IMG/VR virus record: IMGVR_UViG_3300030105_001129
Location: 1 to 46,087 of that record
Origin: a virus
Length of the DNA stretch: 46,087 nucleotides
Strand: one strand, 5' to 3'
The notes beneath the pieces were generated by a model. It was not told where the DNA came from, searched no databases, and saw only the letters and a program-made list of their open reading frames with translations. Shown here in pieces: positions 32,124 through 39,530 of this stretch; the first letter of the stretch is position 1, and each line of letters begins with the position of its first letter. The translations under genes and the position numbers were made by a program.

Positions 32124-32300
32124 ATGACTAGAGAACAGGCACTAAACAGAGACTTAGTAAGAGTTTACCTCAGTGAAAAAGCTGGGCCAAAGCGTTACCT
32201 CGGCTTGAAGACTCGTGATCAGGTCGATGCTCTGCAAAAGAGCTATTACAAGACGTCTACGGTGGTTTGGTTTCAAACCGCCTACACAACTGCAGGATAA
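32124..32300 (+). CDS. Small early protein, unknown function
   Basis: 58 residues from ATG 32124 (MTREQALNRDLVRVYLSEKAG), with AGGA nine bases upstream. The product is basic with a helix-strand pattern (KRYLGLKTRDQVDALQKSYYKTSTVVWFQ). It is the first gene behind the early promoter, where phages usually place host-takeover proteins. No family recognised. Confidence 0.62.
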   Translation: MTREQALNRDLVRVYLSEKAGPKRYLGLKTRDQVDALQKSYYKTSTVVWFQTAYTTAG

Positions 32301-32329
32301 TGCTAATAGTAGAACTAAAAGGAAACAAC

Positions 32330-34030
32330 ATGAACTTATCTGAACAAATGGGTATTACTTTTCCCCCAGTCATTTACAGGGACTTCTCTGCTGGGCTGGC
32401 GAAATTCCCTAGCTACTGGTGCCGCTCTGCATCAGCACACGGCAACGAATACACAGAGGAAGCTCTGGAAATTGCCCGTAGGCACAGAAGTGCTGACAGC
32501 CTTGGATTATCTAATAGGACAGCGATATTTTATATTAATGCTGTCTGTGCCATAGCTGACGCCGAGAGCAATTCAATAATGCAAGAAATGCAAGAGGTGC
32601 CCTATGTCGATAATAAGGGGGAGCCTTTATCCTACCACGATCTTACCATCGTAAAGCGCAATAATAGGGTGCTTCATGAGCACTTTGCTAATAACCGGAA
32701 GATCATAGAACGGGTGGTCAATGTTATGCACCCCAACTATGACGCTGATCATTGCGGTTTTTCTGTCCTTTGGATAGACGAGAAAGGCAGGGACGCAGGC
32801 AGGGACGGCAGGCTTATGCTTCGTTCTGGAAAAGCACTAAGAAAGATGTTCCCCTGCTTAACAGATAAAGAAGTGGAAAACATTAATGACGCCTACCGTC
32901 AAGAGTTTTCTGTAAAGGGTTTAACTCTTAAACAGGGTGCTGGTCGTCAACACTTTGCCCACGCCTACAGTCATACTATTGGGAAACTTGAAAACCCCTC
33001 GACAGAGTGGCACAGGAAGAACTTAGGTAATAGTTGTATGCGGTACAGTTTTGATAGACTGGATTGTCACCCAACCGAGGCCTACGGCTCTGGGGAATTT
33101 ACTATGTTCTGGACAGAGGAAGCCTCCGGAAAAATAGCCAGCCGTTGCGTCGTATGGCAGCCGCCACAACATGCAGGTAATCCAGAGTATTGGGTAGCGG
33201 CCCCAGTGTATGGCGTATGTGATGCTTCTATCGATCTAATACAGAATCACCTGTCTGGCTTAGGGTGTGGTGTTTATAGAAACTCTTCCAGTTGGGCTGG
33301 TGCTAAGCTGCTATGTATCAAAAATGGTAGTGAAACTTCTTTTGTCGGCCCATATCTTGACGTGGACCCTAAAGCTCTGACTCATGGTGATGAGGGTTTC
33401 TTCATAGTAGAGTCTGGCGGTGCTGTAAGAGCTACTACGTACCAAGGGGTATTATTTGAGCAAGAGCTTCATGAGTGTACTAGTTGTGGCGATGAGGTAA
33501 CAGATGACGACGTAATGCACTGGCAGGACGATGTGTTATGCTCAAGCTGCTATGATGAAAATACCTTTAATTGTTGCCAGTGTGGCGACACAGAAAGCTC
33601 TGATGAGTCGATCACCATAAACACCACCTACGGTCAAGAAATGTGGTGTACTAATTGTCAAGATAACCACGCCGTCCTAATAGACAGCGGCGATTGGTGG
33701 CAAGAGACAGACACAGAGGTAACAAATTGTGGCATTGTTATTAGTCAGGACGAACTAGATGACGGCCAGTTCTTTATTAGCAATTGGAATGGCGAAATCT
33801 ATAAGAACGATAAGGCCTGTCGTATAGATAATGGTGACATTGTTTCTCTTGTTGAAATACTAAGACATAACAAGAGGCATAAAGAGGCAGAGTATGAGCC
33901 TCATTTAGCCTTTATTAAAGACGACGACGAGCTTCCCTATCAATTTAATTCAGAGACAGATGAATGGACACAGGTAATACCAGATGACAATGAAACCTCT
34001 AATACTGAAAGCGACGTGGCGTATGTATAA
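32330..34030 (+). CDS. Large early protein with C-terminal zinc ribbons
   Basis: 566 residues from ATG 32330, which has AAAAGGAAACAAC in front. Residues 1-370 are mixed alpha/beta with conserved-looking His, Trp and Cys (RHRSADSLGLSNRTAIFY, HPNYDADHCGFSVLW, NLGNSCMRYSFDRLDCHPTEAYGSGEF) and no known enzyme motif. From about residue 383 come paired cysteines: CTSCGDE, CSSCYDE, CCQCGDTES, CTNCQDN, which should bind two zinc ions, then an acidic end. The zinc part resembles LIM- or RING-like treble clefs. It might bind nucleic acid or a host protein. Translation is linked to the peptidase gene by an 8-base overlap. Confidence 0.75.
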   Translation: MNLSEQMGITFPPVIYRDFSAGLAKFPSYWCRSASAHGNEYTEEALEIARRHRSADSLGLSNRTAIFYINAVCAIADAESNSIMQEMQEVPYVDNKGEPLSYHDLTIVKRNNRVLHEHFANNRKIIERVVNVMHPNYDADHCGFSVLWIDEKGRDAGRDGRLMLRSGKALRKMFPCLTDKEVENINDAYRQEFSVKGLTLKQGAGRQHFAHAYSHTIGKLENPSTEWHRKNLGNSCMRYSFDRLDCHPTEAYGSGEFTMFWTEEASGKIASRCVVWQPPQHAGNPEYWVAAPVYGVCDASIDLIQNHLSGLGCGVYRNSSSWAGAKLLCIKNGSETSFVGPYLDVDPKALTHGDEGFFIVESGGAVRATTYQGVLFEQELHECTSCGDEVTDDDVMHWQDDVLCSSCYDENTFNCCQCGDTESSDESITINTTYGQEMWCTNCQDNHAVLIDSGDWWQETDTEVTNCGIVISQDELDDGQFFISNWNGEIYKNDKACRIDNGDIVSLVEILRHNKRHKEAEYEPHLAFIKDDDELPYQFNSETDEWTQVIPDDNETSNTESDVAYV

Positions 34031-35042
34031 ACTAATAGACATGTTGGCTTATTGCCGTCCTGAGGGGTCTACTACCCAGCAAGAGTTCTGCGATAAATAC
34101 TTAAAACCTGTATTTGGTAGTCCTGACGGCGCTGGCAATTACATAAGAGTTGTAGGTCACGCACCAACTATCTGCTTTGCGTCACACCATGACACAGTTC
34201 ATAAAGCAGACGGTATGCAGGATGTAATACTAAAGGGCGAGACGTTGCAGCTGCCGCCTATGAGCACATCATCTTGCTTAGGCGCAGACTGTACAACTGG
34301 CGTATGGCTTCAATTAGAAATGATCAGAGCAGGTATCGAGGGTGTTTATGTATGCCATGCCGCTGAAGAGGTAGGCTGCATTGGCTCTAGAGCCGTGGTC
34401 GACCGAAACCCCAGATGGCTGCAGAGATTAGAAGCAGTAATATCTTTTGACCGTAAAGGTACGGAAAGTGTTATTACGCATCAGATGGGTTTAAGGACCG
34501 CCAGCGATGAATTTGCGGTTTCTCTTGCCGATATTCTTAAGCTACCTATGAGGCCAGACGATACTGGCAGCTTTACTGACAGTAATGAGTATTCTGGGGT
34601 TGTCGCAGAGTGTACAAACTTGTCAGTTGGTTATTACAGACAGCACTCTAAGGCCGAGACACAGGACGCCTATTTCGTGGAAAGGCTTAGAGACGCCTTA
34701 ATAGCGGCAGACTGGTCGCAGATTAGTATAAGCCGTGACCCTACGGTGACAGAGTACAAGCCTCAACAGTACGCTGCTGATTGGCTATTAGGTGACATGC
34801 ATGGTCAGCCTCCGTCTCTTTCACCAGTAAATCGTTATGGTGACCGTTTCACCGCATCCGGTAATAGACGCTATAATGAACAAGAGGATTGCGACGACCT
34901 GTCCAAGCTTGTATTTGATAATGCCATGGCGGTCGCTGACTGGCTGGTAGGCAATAATATAACTTATGAAGACCTCATAGACGAACTGGACCTAGAAGAC
35001 GCCAGAGATAATTCGAGAGGTTTTGGGCATATGTATTCTTAA
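34023..35042 (+). CDS. Di-zinc peptidase of M28/M20/M42 type
   Basis: 339 residues from ATG 34023 (MYKLIDMLAYCRPEGS); ATG 33984 would add 13 residues. All seven metal and catalytic positions of this clan can be placed: His55 and Asp57 in SHHDTVH, Asp89 in GADCTTG, the Glu115-Glu116 pair in HAAEEVGC, Asp143 in SFDRKG, and His208 in YRQHSK. Such enzymes cut N-terminal residues or short amide bonds with two zinc ions in the cytoplasm or periplasm. No signal peptide is visible, so it should act inside the cell. The last 100 residues are extra and acidic. A strong terminator follows. Confidence 0.82.
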   Translation: MYKLIDMLAYCRPEGSTTQQEFCDKYLKPVFGSPDGAGNYIRVVGHAPTICFASHHDTVHKADGMQDVILKGETLQLPPMSTSSCLGADCTTGVWLQLEMIRAGIEGVYVCHAAEEVGCIGSRAVVDRNPRWLQRLEAVISFDRKGTESVITHQMGLRTASDEFAVSLADILKLPMRPDDTGSFTDSNEYSGVVAECTNLSVGYYRQHSKAETQDAYFVERLRDALIAADWSQISISRDPTVTEYKPQQYAADWLLGDMHGQPPSLSPVNRYGDRFTASGNRRYNEQEDCDDLSKLVFDNAMAVADWLVGNNITYEDLIDELDLEDARDNSRGFGHMYS

Positions 35043-35068
35043 CGCCCCACTGTCATAAATAAGCTAAC

Positions 35069-35103
35069 AAGCCCGCATATGTGCAGACGTATGCGGGCTT
35101 TTT
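35069..35103 (+). terminator. Rho-independent terminator after the peptidase gene
   Basis: AAGCCCGCATA pairs with TATGCGGGCTT around a 10-base loop and is followed by TTTTT. It ends the first plus-strand transcript, so genes further right need read-through or their own promoters. Confidence 0.92.
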
Positions 35104-35155
35104 GGGTGCAAAGTTCTGAGTATCAGGACTAACATTAAGAATTAGAGGTAAGGAT

Positions 35156-35410
35156 ATGCTGCTACGTGTTCACGTAAACCAACACATAATAAGGTCTAAT
35201 TCCAAGGGGGGGCTTAATAGTCCCCCTTTGACCTGTAAAACCTACAAGGAAAACTACAGAGTCCACGGGGTTTCTACAGAGCTGGGGTCAAGAGTCTGTT
35301 ACGAACCAGACAAGCCCCTGTCTTGCGGTGCCAAGGTTTGGATGGAATTTGATTGCACAGAGGTAATAGTTAAAACCGTTAATGGAAAGCAGGTTGCTTA
35401 TGTATTATAA
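35156..35410 (+). CDS. Small uncharacterised protein
   Basis: 84 residues with GAGGTAAGGAT before the ATG. Beta-rich, basic at the start (MLLRVHVNQHIIRSNSKGG) with cysteines at CKTY, CYEP, SCGA and DCTE. The ending KVWMEFDCTEVIVKTVNGKQVAYVL suggests a small barrel. No family recognised. It overlaps the following 51-residue gene by 11 bases. Confidence 0.62.
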   Translation: MLLRVHVNQHIIRSNSKGGLNSPPLTCKTYKENYRVHGVSTELGSRVCYEPDKPLSCGAKVWMEFDCTEVIVKTVNGKQVAYVL

Positions 35411-35555
35411 TTACCGACTAGAGTTTTATGACCCTTACTTTGAATTTGGCAAGGAATTACTTTGCTATAAGTTTTATAGAAACAAATCAGAGGCCGAGGC
35501 AGAGTTAAATACTGCCCGCAAAGCAGGATTATGGGTAAGCCTTTTACCCTGCTAA
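35400..35555 (+). CDS. Small helical protein (51 residues)
   Basis: Starts ATG 35400 inside the previous gene and ends at TAA 35553. Aromatic-rich N-terminus (MYYNYRLEFYDPYFEFGKELLCYKFYRN) followed by a helix (KSEAEAELNTARKAGLWVSLLPC). The composition and the clean overlap suggest a real gene. Function unknown. A short GGGTAA/TTACCC hairpin overlaps its end. Confidence 0.55.
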   Translation: MYYNYRLEFYDPYFEFGKELLCYKFYRNKSEAEAELNTARKAGLWVSLLPC

Positions 35556-35579
35556 TTACTATTAAAATTAAGGTTAACA

Positions 35580-35608
35580 AGGCTCTGGATAATACTCAGA
35601 GTCTTTTT
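35580..35608 (+). terminator. Rho-independent terminator
   Basis: GGCTCTG (35581-35587) pairs with CAGAGTC (35597-35603), one G-U pair included, with a 9-base loop, followed by TTTTT (35604-35608). It ends the two small genes upstream. Confidence 0.7.
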
Positions 35609-35631
35609 ATTTGTCTTATTAATACCTAAAC

Positions 35632-35890
35632 TATTAGTCTTACTATTATTATTACTCTGACCTTGGGTATCATTATTAGTCTTACTATTATTATGACTCT
35701 GAATATTATTATTACTATGACTCTGGGTATCATTATTAGTCTTATTATTATTACTCTGAATATTATTATTACTATGACTCTGGGTATCATTATTAGTCTT
35801 ATTATTATTATGAATCTTACTGTGACTCTGAGTATCATTATGACTATTATTATTACTATGACTCTTAGTATTACTATGACCAGGACTATT
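35632..35890. repeat. Triplet-phased AT-rich tandem repeat
   Basis: A unit built from CTGGGTATCATTATTAGTCT, then ATTATTATT tracts, CTCTGA and ACTATGACT recurs four times. Its (C/T)TGGGTAT or CTGAGTAT anchor starts at 35663, 35723, 35780 and 35828; the steps of 60, 57 and 48 bp are all multiples of three. Both strands are therefore open for over 60 codons and encode Ile/Leu/Thr/Met-rich strings, which are judged not to be a gene. AGTCTTACTATT is the complement of the AATAGTAAGACT element at 31671. Confidence 0.8.
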
Positions 35891-35930
35891 ACTGTGACCA
35901 GGACTATTTCTATTACCCCTACAATGGAAA

Positions 35931-36058
35931 GCCCCCCGTGGGAATTTTGCCGTACCCCTCCGTGGGAATTTTGTGTGACATATTTGTCACTCCTCCGTGG
36001 GAATTTGGCCTACGTGGGAATTAAAACCATATTTAACTTGTACCCTGCGTGGGAATTA
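35931..36058 (+). repeat. CGTGGGAATT elements, right cluster (five copies)
   Basis: CGTGGGAATT occurs within 35931-35950, 35954-35973, 35990-36008, 36009-36022 and 36042-36058, the first three preceded by C-rich CCCCC or CTCC. They share CCGTGGGAA with the left cluster at 31601-31805, but the tail is AATT in place of AAAT. They precede the gene block starting at 36098 and ThyX. Binding sites for a phage regulator, or activator elements of phage promoters, are possible. Confidence 0.78.
35975..35990. promoter_or_regulatory. Operator-like inverted repeat, copy 3
   Basis: GTGACATATTTGTCAC, a perfect dyad of GTGACA around TATT, matches the two sites at 29994 and 30024. It sits between the second and third CGTGGGAATT elements, so the two kinds of site probably belong to one control circuit. 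Confidence 0.6.
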
Positions 36059-36097
36059 GTTACTGTATGTATACGGTTTAAAATATTGGAGAAGGCC

Positions 36098-36262
36098 ATG
36101 ATAGGGAGAGAAATATGGGAGAAGACCTTAGAGGATTGCGAATCAAAGTATCAAGAAGCTATGGCAACAGCGGAGTTCTGGGAGGACGAGACCAGAAAGC
36201 TAATGCTAGAGAACTTAAAGCTAAAGGCAAGCTTGAGGCTATGGAAAGGGACAGCCCCTTAA
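36098..36262 (+). CDS. Small coiled-coil protein
   Basis: 54 residues from ATG 36098, which has GGAGAAGG three bases upstream. A long helix rich in Glu and Lys (EIWEKTLEDCESKYQEAMATAEFWEDETRKLMLENLKLKASLRLW) is the whole protein. The frame stays open back to 35663 because of the triplet-phased repeat, but the ribosome site fixes the start here. Function unknown; a transcription-related or scaffold-like early protein is possible. Confidence 0.65.
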   Translation: MIGREIWEKTLEDCESKYQEAMATAEFWEDETRKLMLENLKLKASLRLWKGTAP

Positions 36263-36284
36263 CTAACATTTTAGGAGAGAGACA

Positions 36285-36944
36285 ATGATTGAAGTAACAT
36301 ACATAGACCACATGGGCAGTGACTTGAGTGTTGTAAACGCAGCCCGTGTAAGCTTCGGAAAGAAGTCTGACTGCATAGGGTACAAGGATAACGGAGATGG
36401 CACCTCAGTGGCCCTTATATCGCCCAAGGATCGACGTTTGATACACTACCTAGCCAAGCACAAGCACATGTCACCGTTTGGTCACGCTTTTGCCAGCTTT
36501 CACGTAAAGGCTCCTATCTTTGTAGCCCGACAACTAGTTAAGCATAAGTTCTTACGGTGGAACGAAGTTAGCAGAAGGTACGTGGACTATGCACCAGAAT
36601 TTTATGACCCCGTTATTTGGAGGGGGAGGGCTGACGATGCAAAACAGGGTAGTAGCGACAAAGAAGTACAAGGCATACACATGGGGACAACCTACAGGCT
36701 GCTACAGGGCACTTATGAGTACCTACTGGGCAAGGGAGTAGCACCAGAGCAAGCACGTATGATTTTGCCACAAAGTACTATGACAGAGTGGTACTGGTCT
36801 GGTAGCCTCGATGCTTTTTCTGATATGTGTAACCTTAGATGTAAAGAGGACACTCAATACGAAACAACTAGGGTTGCAAAGTGTATATCCTTAGCTATGC
36901 AACCACTATTTGCAGTTTCTTGGGAGGCTTTAGGCAATGGATGA
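36285..36944 (+). CDS. thyX: Flavin-dependent thymidylate synthase
   Basis: 219 residues, the normal ThyX length, after TTAGGAGAGAGACA. It makes dTMP from dUMP with FAD, NADPH and methylene-tetrahydrofolate. The ThyX motif R-H-R-x7-S is present in changed form: Lys86-His87-Lys88 with Ser96 in KHKFLRWNEVSRRY, the Ser being the dUMP-contacting position. HxxPFGH at 61-67 and PQSTMTEWYWSGSLDAFSDMCNLR (C-terminal part) are the other family blocks. Substitution of the arginines by lysines is conservative. It lies in front of the replication genes and works with RNR and MazG on the nucleotide pool. Confidence 0.93.
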   Translation: MIEVTYIDHMGSDLSVVNAARVSFGKKSDCIGYKDNGDGTSVALISPKDRRLIHYLAKHKHMSPFGHAFASFHVKAPIFVARQLVKHKFLRWNEVSRRYVDYAPEFYDPVIWRGRADDAKQGSSDKEVQGIHMGTTYRLLQGTYEYLLGKGVAPEQARMILPQSTMTEWYWSGSLDAFSDMCNLRCKEDTQYETTRVAKCISLAMQPLFAVSWEALGNG

Positions 36945-36985
36945 TACAACATCACTCCTAGAATTTTTAGAGGGGCTACTAAACA

Positions 36986-37108
36986 ATGAAACTTGAGTGG
37001 ATAGACCCTGAGACCGTATACATATTTCACGACGGAGTAATGTATTGTATTTTTCAACAAGAAGGTAAACTAGTTATGGAAAGTAAAAAGATCACCACTC
37101 AAGACTAA
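36986..37108 (+). CDS. Very small protein after ThyX
   Basis: 40 residues (MKLEWIDPETVYIFHDGVMYCIFQQEG, in part), ATG 36986, with GAGGGG 12 bases upstream. A beta-strand rich start and a Lys-rich end. A 19-codon frame at 36937-36996 lies between it and thyX and overlaps it; that one is too short to claim. Confidence is limited by size. Confidence 0.45.
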   Translation: MKLEWIDPETVYIFHDGVMYCIFQQEGKLVMESKKITTQD

Positions 37109-37114
37109 CTTAAG

Positions 37115-37171
37115 TTAAACATAAGTTATAACTCTTTAGTTTAATACTATTAGTTATTAACTTATGTTTAA
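37115..37171. repeat. Perfect 14-bp inverted repeat in the thyX-primase gap
   Basis: TTAAACATAAGTTA (37115-37128) and TAACTTATGTTTAA (37158-37171) pair perfectly around 29 bases. A second, interleaved pair (CTTTAGTT at about 37134 and AACTAAAG at about 37170) allows an alternative fold. The gap 37109-37289 is AT-rich (TATATTTTTG at 37203). It contains no gene and ends in a small GGTA/TACC hairpin before the primase ribosome site. An alternative origin or a regulator site is possible. Confidence 0.7.
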
Positions 37172-37289
37172 CTAAAGGGTACTTAGAGTAGATGGAATTT
37201 TTTATATTTTTGTCAAGGGGCAGAATTAAATAAATTTTAGTCTTGTATCTTTGTTGCCATATGGTAGGTGTTACCCAAAGGAGAACGAC

Positions 37290-38876
37290 ATGACTGAAAT
37301 ACCACATCAACCCTGCCCCTTTGTAGACTGCGGTTCATCTGATGCCTTTGCTTACAACAAAGAGGGTTACGGAAAGTGCCATAGCTGCGGACAGGGTTAC
37401 CCTGCCAACAGGTCACATGCTACGTTTGATTGGGCTGAAGATAAGTACCCTAAAAAGGAGAGAAATGATATGACTACCGACACTATCCTGACTACAAAAA
37501 CCATACCCACTACTGGAGATGGCAAGTACGTTGAAATGAGGGGTATCAAAGCCTCTGTCATGGAAGACTACGGTGTAATGACCTACGACAACACACAGGA
37601 GTACAAGTACCCCAGTGGTGGCGTCAAGGTTCGTAATCTTAAAGAGAAAGGCTTCTGGGCAAAGGGCGGATTCAAGGGCGACGAGTTGTTTGGCATGAAC
37701 TTCTTCACCGCAGGTTCCTCTAAGATGCTGACCATCACTGAGGGAGAGCTGGATGCCCTCTCTGTGGCGCAGATGCTTAAGTCTGGCACATACTCTAACC
37801 CTGTTGTGTCGTTGCCCTCTGCTACCCCCTCAAAGAAGTTGTGGGAGAACTGTAGTGAGTGGATCAATAGCTTCGAGAAAATCATTATCAGTGTTGACGG
37901 TGATGAAGCCGGAAATGCTATTGCCACTAAGATATCTAAGCTGTTTCCTAACAAAACCTACCGAGTTTCTCATGACAAGTACAAAGACGCTAACGAGTTT
38001 CTACAGGCAGGGGCTGGACAAGAGTTTAAGTCTGCTTGGTGGAACGCTAAGAAGTATGTCCCTGACAATGTTCTTAACACTTCTGAGCAGTTCCTTAAGT
38101 TGTTTAGAGAGACTCCCGACCATCAGTTTGTGCCTACAGGTATACAATCCCTTGACGACAAAATCATGGGACTCATGCAAGGTCACTTTACCGTTATCAA
38201 AGCCCCTACTGGCATTGGTAAAACAGAAGTGATGCGGCTGTTAGAGTACAACTTGATACAACGTAACGTACCCTTTGCCAGTTGGCACCTAGAAGAGACA
38301 AAGCTTAGGAGCCTCTTAGGTTTGGTTAGCTACTCTCTAGGCATGAACGTAACCCGAAGGGACTTGATAGACACACAGGGTGCCACTGCTCAAGTAGAAG
38401 CAGCTATTGTCAAGCTTGCGGAGAACGAGAATATCTATCAGTTCTATTTGGGTGACGGACAAGGGACCGAGGAGTTGTGCGACCAGATACGATACTTCCG
38501 TGAAGCCTGTGGCTGTAGGTATGTATTCTTTGAGCCTATCCAAGACGTAGTGTCTGGCAGGTCAGAGAGTTCTAAAGAGGAGTTGCTATCAGACCTGTCA
38601 GTTAGGCTTAGTAAGCTTGCCGCAGAACTTAACGTGGGTATCGTTACTATCGCACACACTAATGACGATGGTGACCCTAAATACTGTAAAATGATTGGAC
38701 AAAGGGCTTCCGTTATTATAGACCTTAGTCGTGACAGAGAGGCTGATGATGAGCAAGAGAGGAACACCACTACCTTAAAGGTAGAGAAGAACCGCCCGTG
38801 TAGTGAAGAGGGTTACGCTGGGTCACTTCGATTTAACATGGACACATTTACTTTACAGGAGCTAGACTATGGATAG
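37290..38876 (+). CDS. DNA primase-helicase, T7 gp4-like
   Basis: 528 residues from ATG 37290, with AAAGGAGAACGAC in front; an upstream TTG-type extension is not supported. Zinc-binding primase domain: Cys9, Cys14, Cys30, Cys33. Toprim part: TITEGELDAL with Glu151, and ISVDGDEAG with Asp203 and Asp205. Helicase: Walker A APTGIGKT at 305-312, then ASWHLEE, the Walker B-like YVFFEPIQD, and IVTIAHTN. The hexameric helicase unwinds the fork while the primase makes RNA primers for the family A polymerase encoded two genes downstream. The IR gap upstream may hold its promoter. Confidence 0.94.
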   Translation: MTEIPHQPCPFVDCGSSDAFAYNKEGYGKCHSCGQGYPANRSHATFDWAEDKYPKKERNDMTTDTILTTKTIPTTGDGKYVEMRGIKASVMEDYGVMTYDNTQEYKYPSGGVKVRNLKEKGFWAKGGFKGDELFGMNFFTAGSSKMLTITEGELDALSVAQMLKSGTYSNPVVSLPSATPSKKLWENCSEWINSFEKIIISVDGDEAGNAIATKISKLFPNKTYRVSHDKYKDANEFLQAGAGQEFKSAWWNAKKYVPDNVLNTSEQFLKLFRETPDHQFVPTGIQSLDDKIMGLMQGHFTVIKAPTGIGKTEVMRLLEYNLIQRNVPFASWHLEETKLRSLLGLVSYSLGMNVTRRDLIDTQGATAQVEAAIVKLAENENIYQFYLGDGQGTEELCDQIRYFREACGCRYVFFEPIQDVVSGRSESSKEELLSDLSVRLSKLAAELNVGIVTIAHTNDDGDPKYCKMIGQRASVIIDLSRDREADDEQERNTTTLKVEKNRPCSEEGYAGSLRFNMDTFTLQELDYG

Positions 38877-39126
38877 AGAAGAGTTTTATGAGTACGATGA
38901 GGAAGATTTTTATAACTACAACGAGGTTTATACTGTAATTGTACCCCGTGAAGACCCTGACCAAGACCTTATAGTCCGACTAGGGTGTGACGATAAAGAG
39001 GATACAGCGGCTTGGACACTGCTAGGAACCTACGGTGACACAGACGGTAAGGAAATAGACATAACTGTAGAGCAATACTGTCAAGCAATAGAGCTTGTTC
39101 AGACAATACATCGGAGATTAATATGA
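38869..39126 (+). CDS. Small acidic protein
   Basis: 85 residues with a very acidic start (MDREEFYEYDEEDFYNYNEVY). The body is a probable alpha/beta fold (YTVIVPREDPDQDLIVRLGC, EIDITVEQYCQAIELVQTIHRRLI). It overlaps the primase gene by 8 and the endonuclease gene by 4 bases. Acidic DNA-mimic or replication accessory role is conceivable; not recognised. Confidence 0.62.
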   Translation: MDREEFYEYDEEDFYNYNEVYTVIVPREDPDQDLIVRLGCDDKEDTAAWTLLGTYGDTDGKEIDITVEQYCQAIELVQTIHRRLI

Positions 39127-39530
39127 GTAAGGCCTGTAAAAAATGTGGGGACACTAAAGACGTAACCGAGTTCCATGAAGCTAAGACCAACGCTGACCGC
39201 CTTTCGTATGTATGTAAAGCATGCGTCGCCACTGCGCTTAAGATTAAGCATAACCTTAATAGGGGGTTTGCCTCCCTGCAACCTAAGAGCTGCGAGTGCT
39301 GCGGTACGTCCGTGCGTAGTTTAGGGGTAGATCACGACCATAAGACTGGTTTATTTAGAGGGTTTATCTGCCAGTCCTGCAACGTAACCATTGGACTTAG
39401 TGGAGACACTTACGAAGGTTTACTGGCTTCAGATAAAGACGTTATGTACCTAGACTACCTAGCCGTTGCAGCATGGCGCCAAGGTACGACTGTGTTTATT
39501 AAAGGGAGGAGCACACATGCCCGTATTTGA
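39123..39530 (+). CDS. Recombination endonuclease VII (HNH)
   Basis: 135 residues with the endonuclease VII layout: N-terminal Cys5-x2-Cys8 and Cys31-x2-Cys34, then Cys57/Cys60, the core VDHDHKTGLFRG (69-80) holding the catalytic His-Asp-His, and CQSCN (83-87) closing the zinc site. T4 gp49 of this family cuts Holliday junctions and branched DNA before packaging. It overlaps the polymerase gene start by 14 bases. Confidence 0.92.
   Translation: MSKACKKCGDTKDVTEFHEAKTNADRLSYVCKACVATALKIKHNLNRGFASLQPKSCECCGTSVRSLGVDHDHKTGLFRGFICQSCNVTIGLSGDTYEGLLASDKDVMYLDYLAVAAWRQGTTVFIKGRSTHARI

Noticed and set aside
35663-36097. Hydrophobic Ile/Leu/Thr repeat protein continuing into the 36098 gene
   Set aside because: It is a product of triplet-phased AT repeats, the opposite strand is equally open, and the GGAGAAGG site places the true start at 36098.
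36937-36996. 19-codon frame after thyX
   Set aside because: Too short to support and overlapped by the better 40-codon frame.
37203-37219. Minus-strand TTGACA promoter at 37219-37209
   Set aside because: No acceptable -10 at 16-18 bases and no minus-strand gene downstream.
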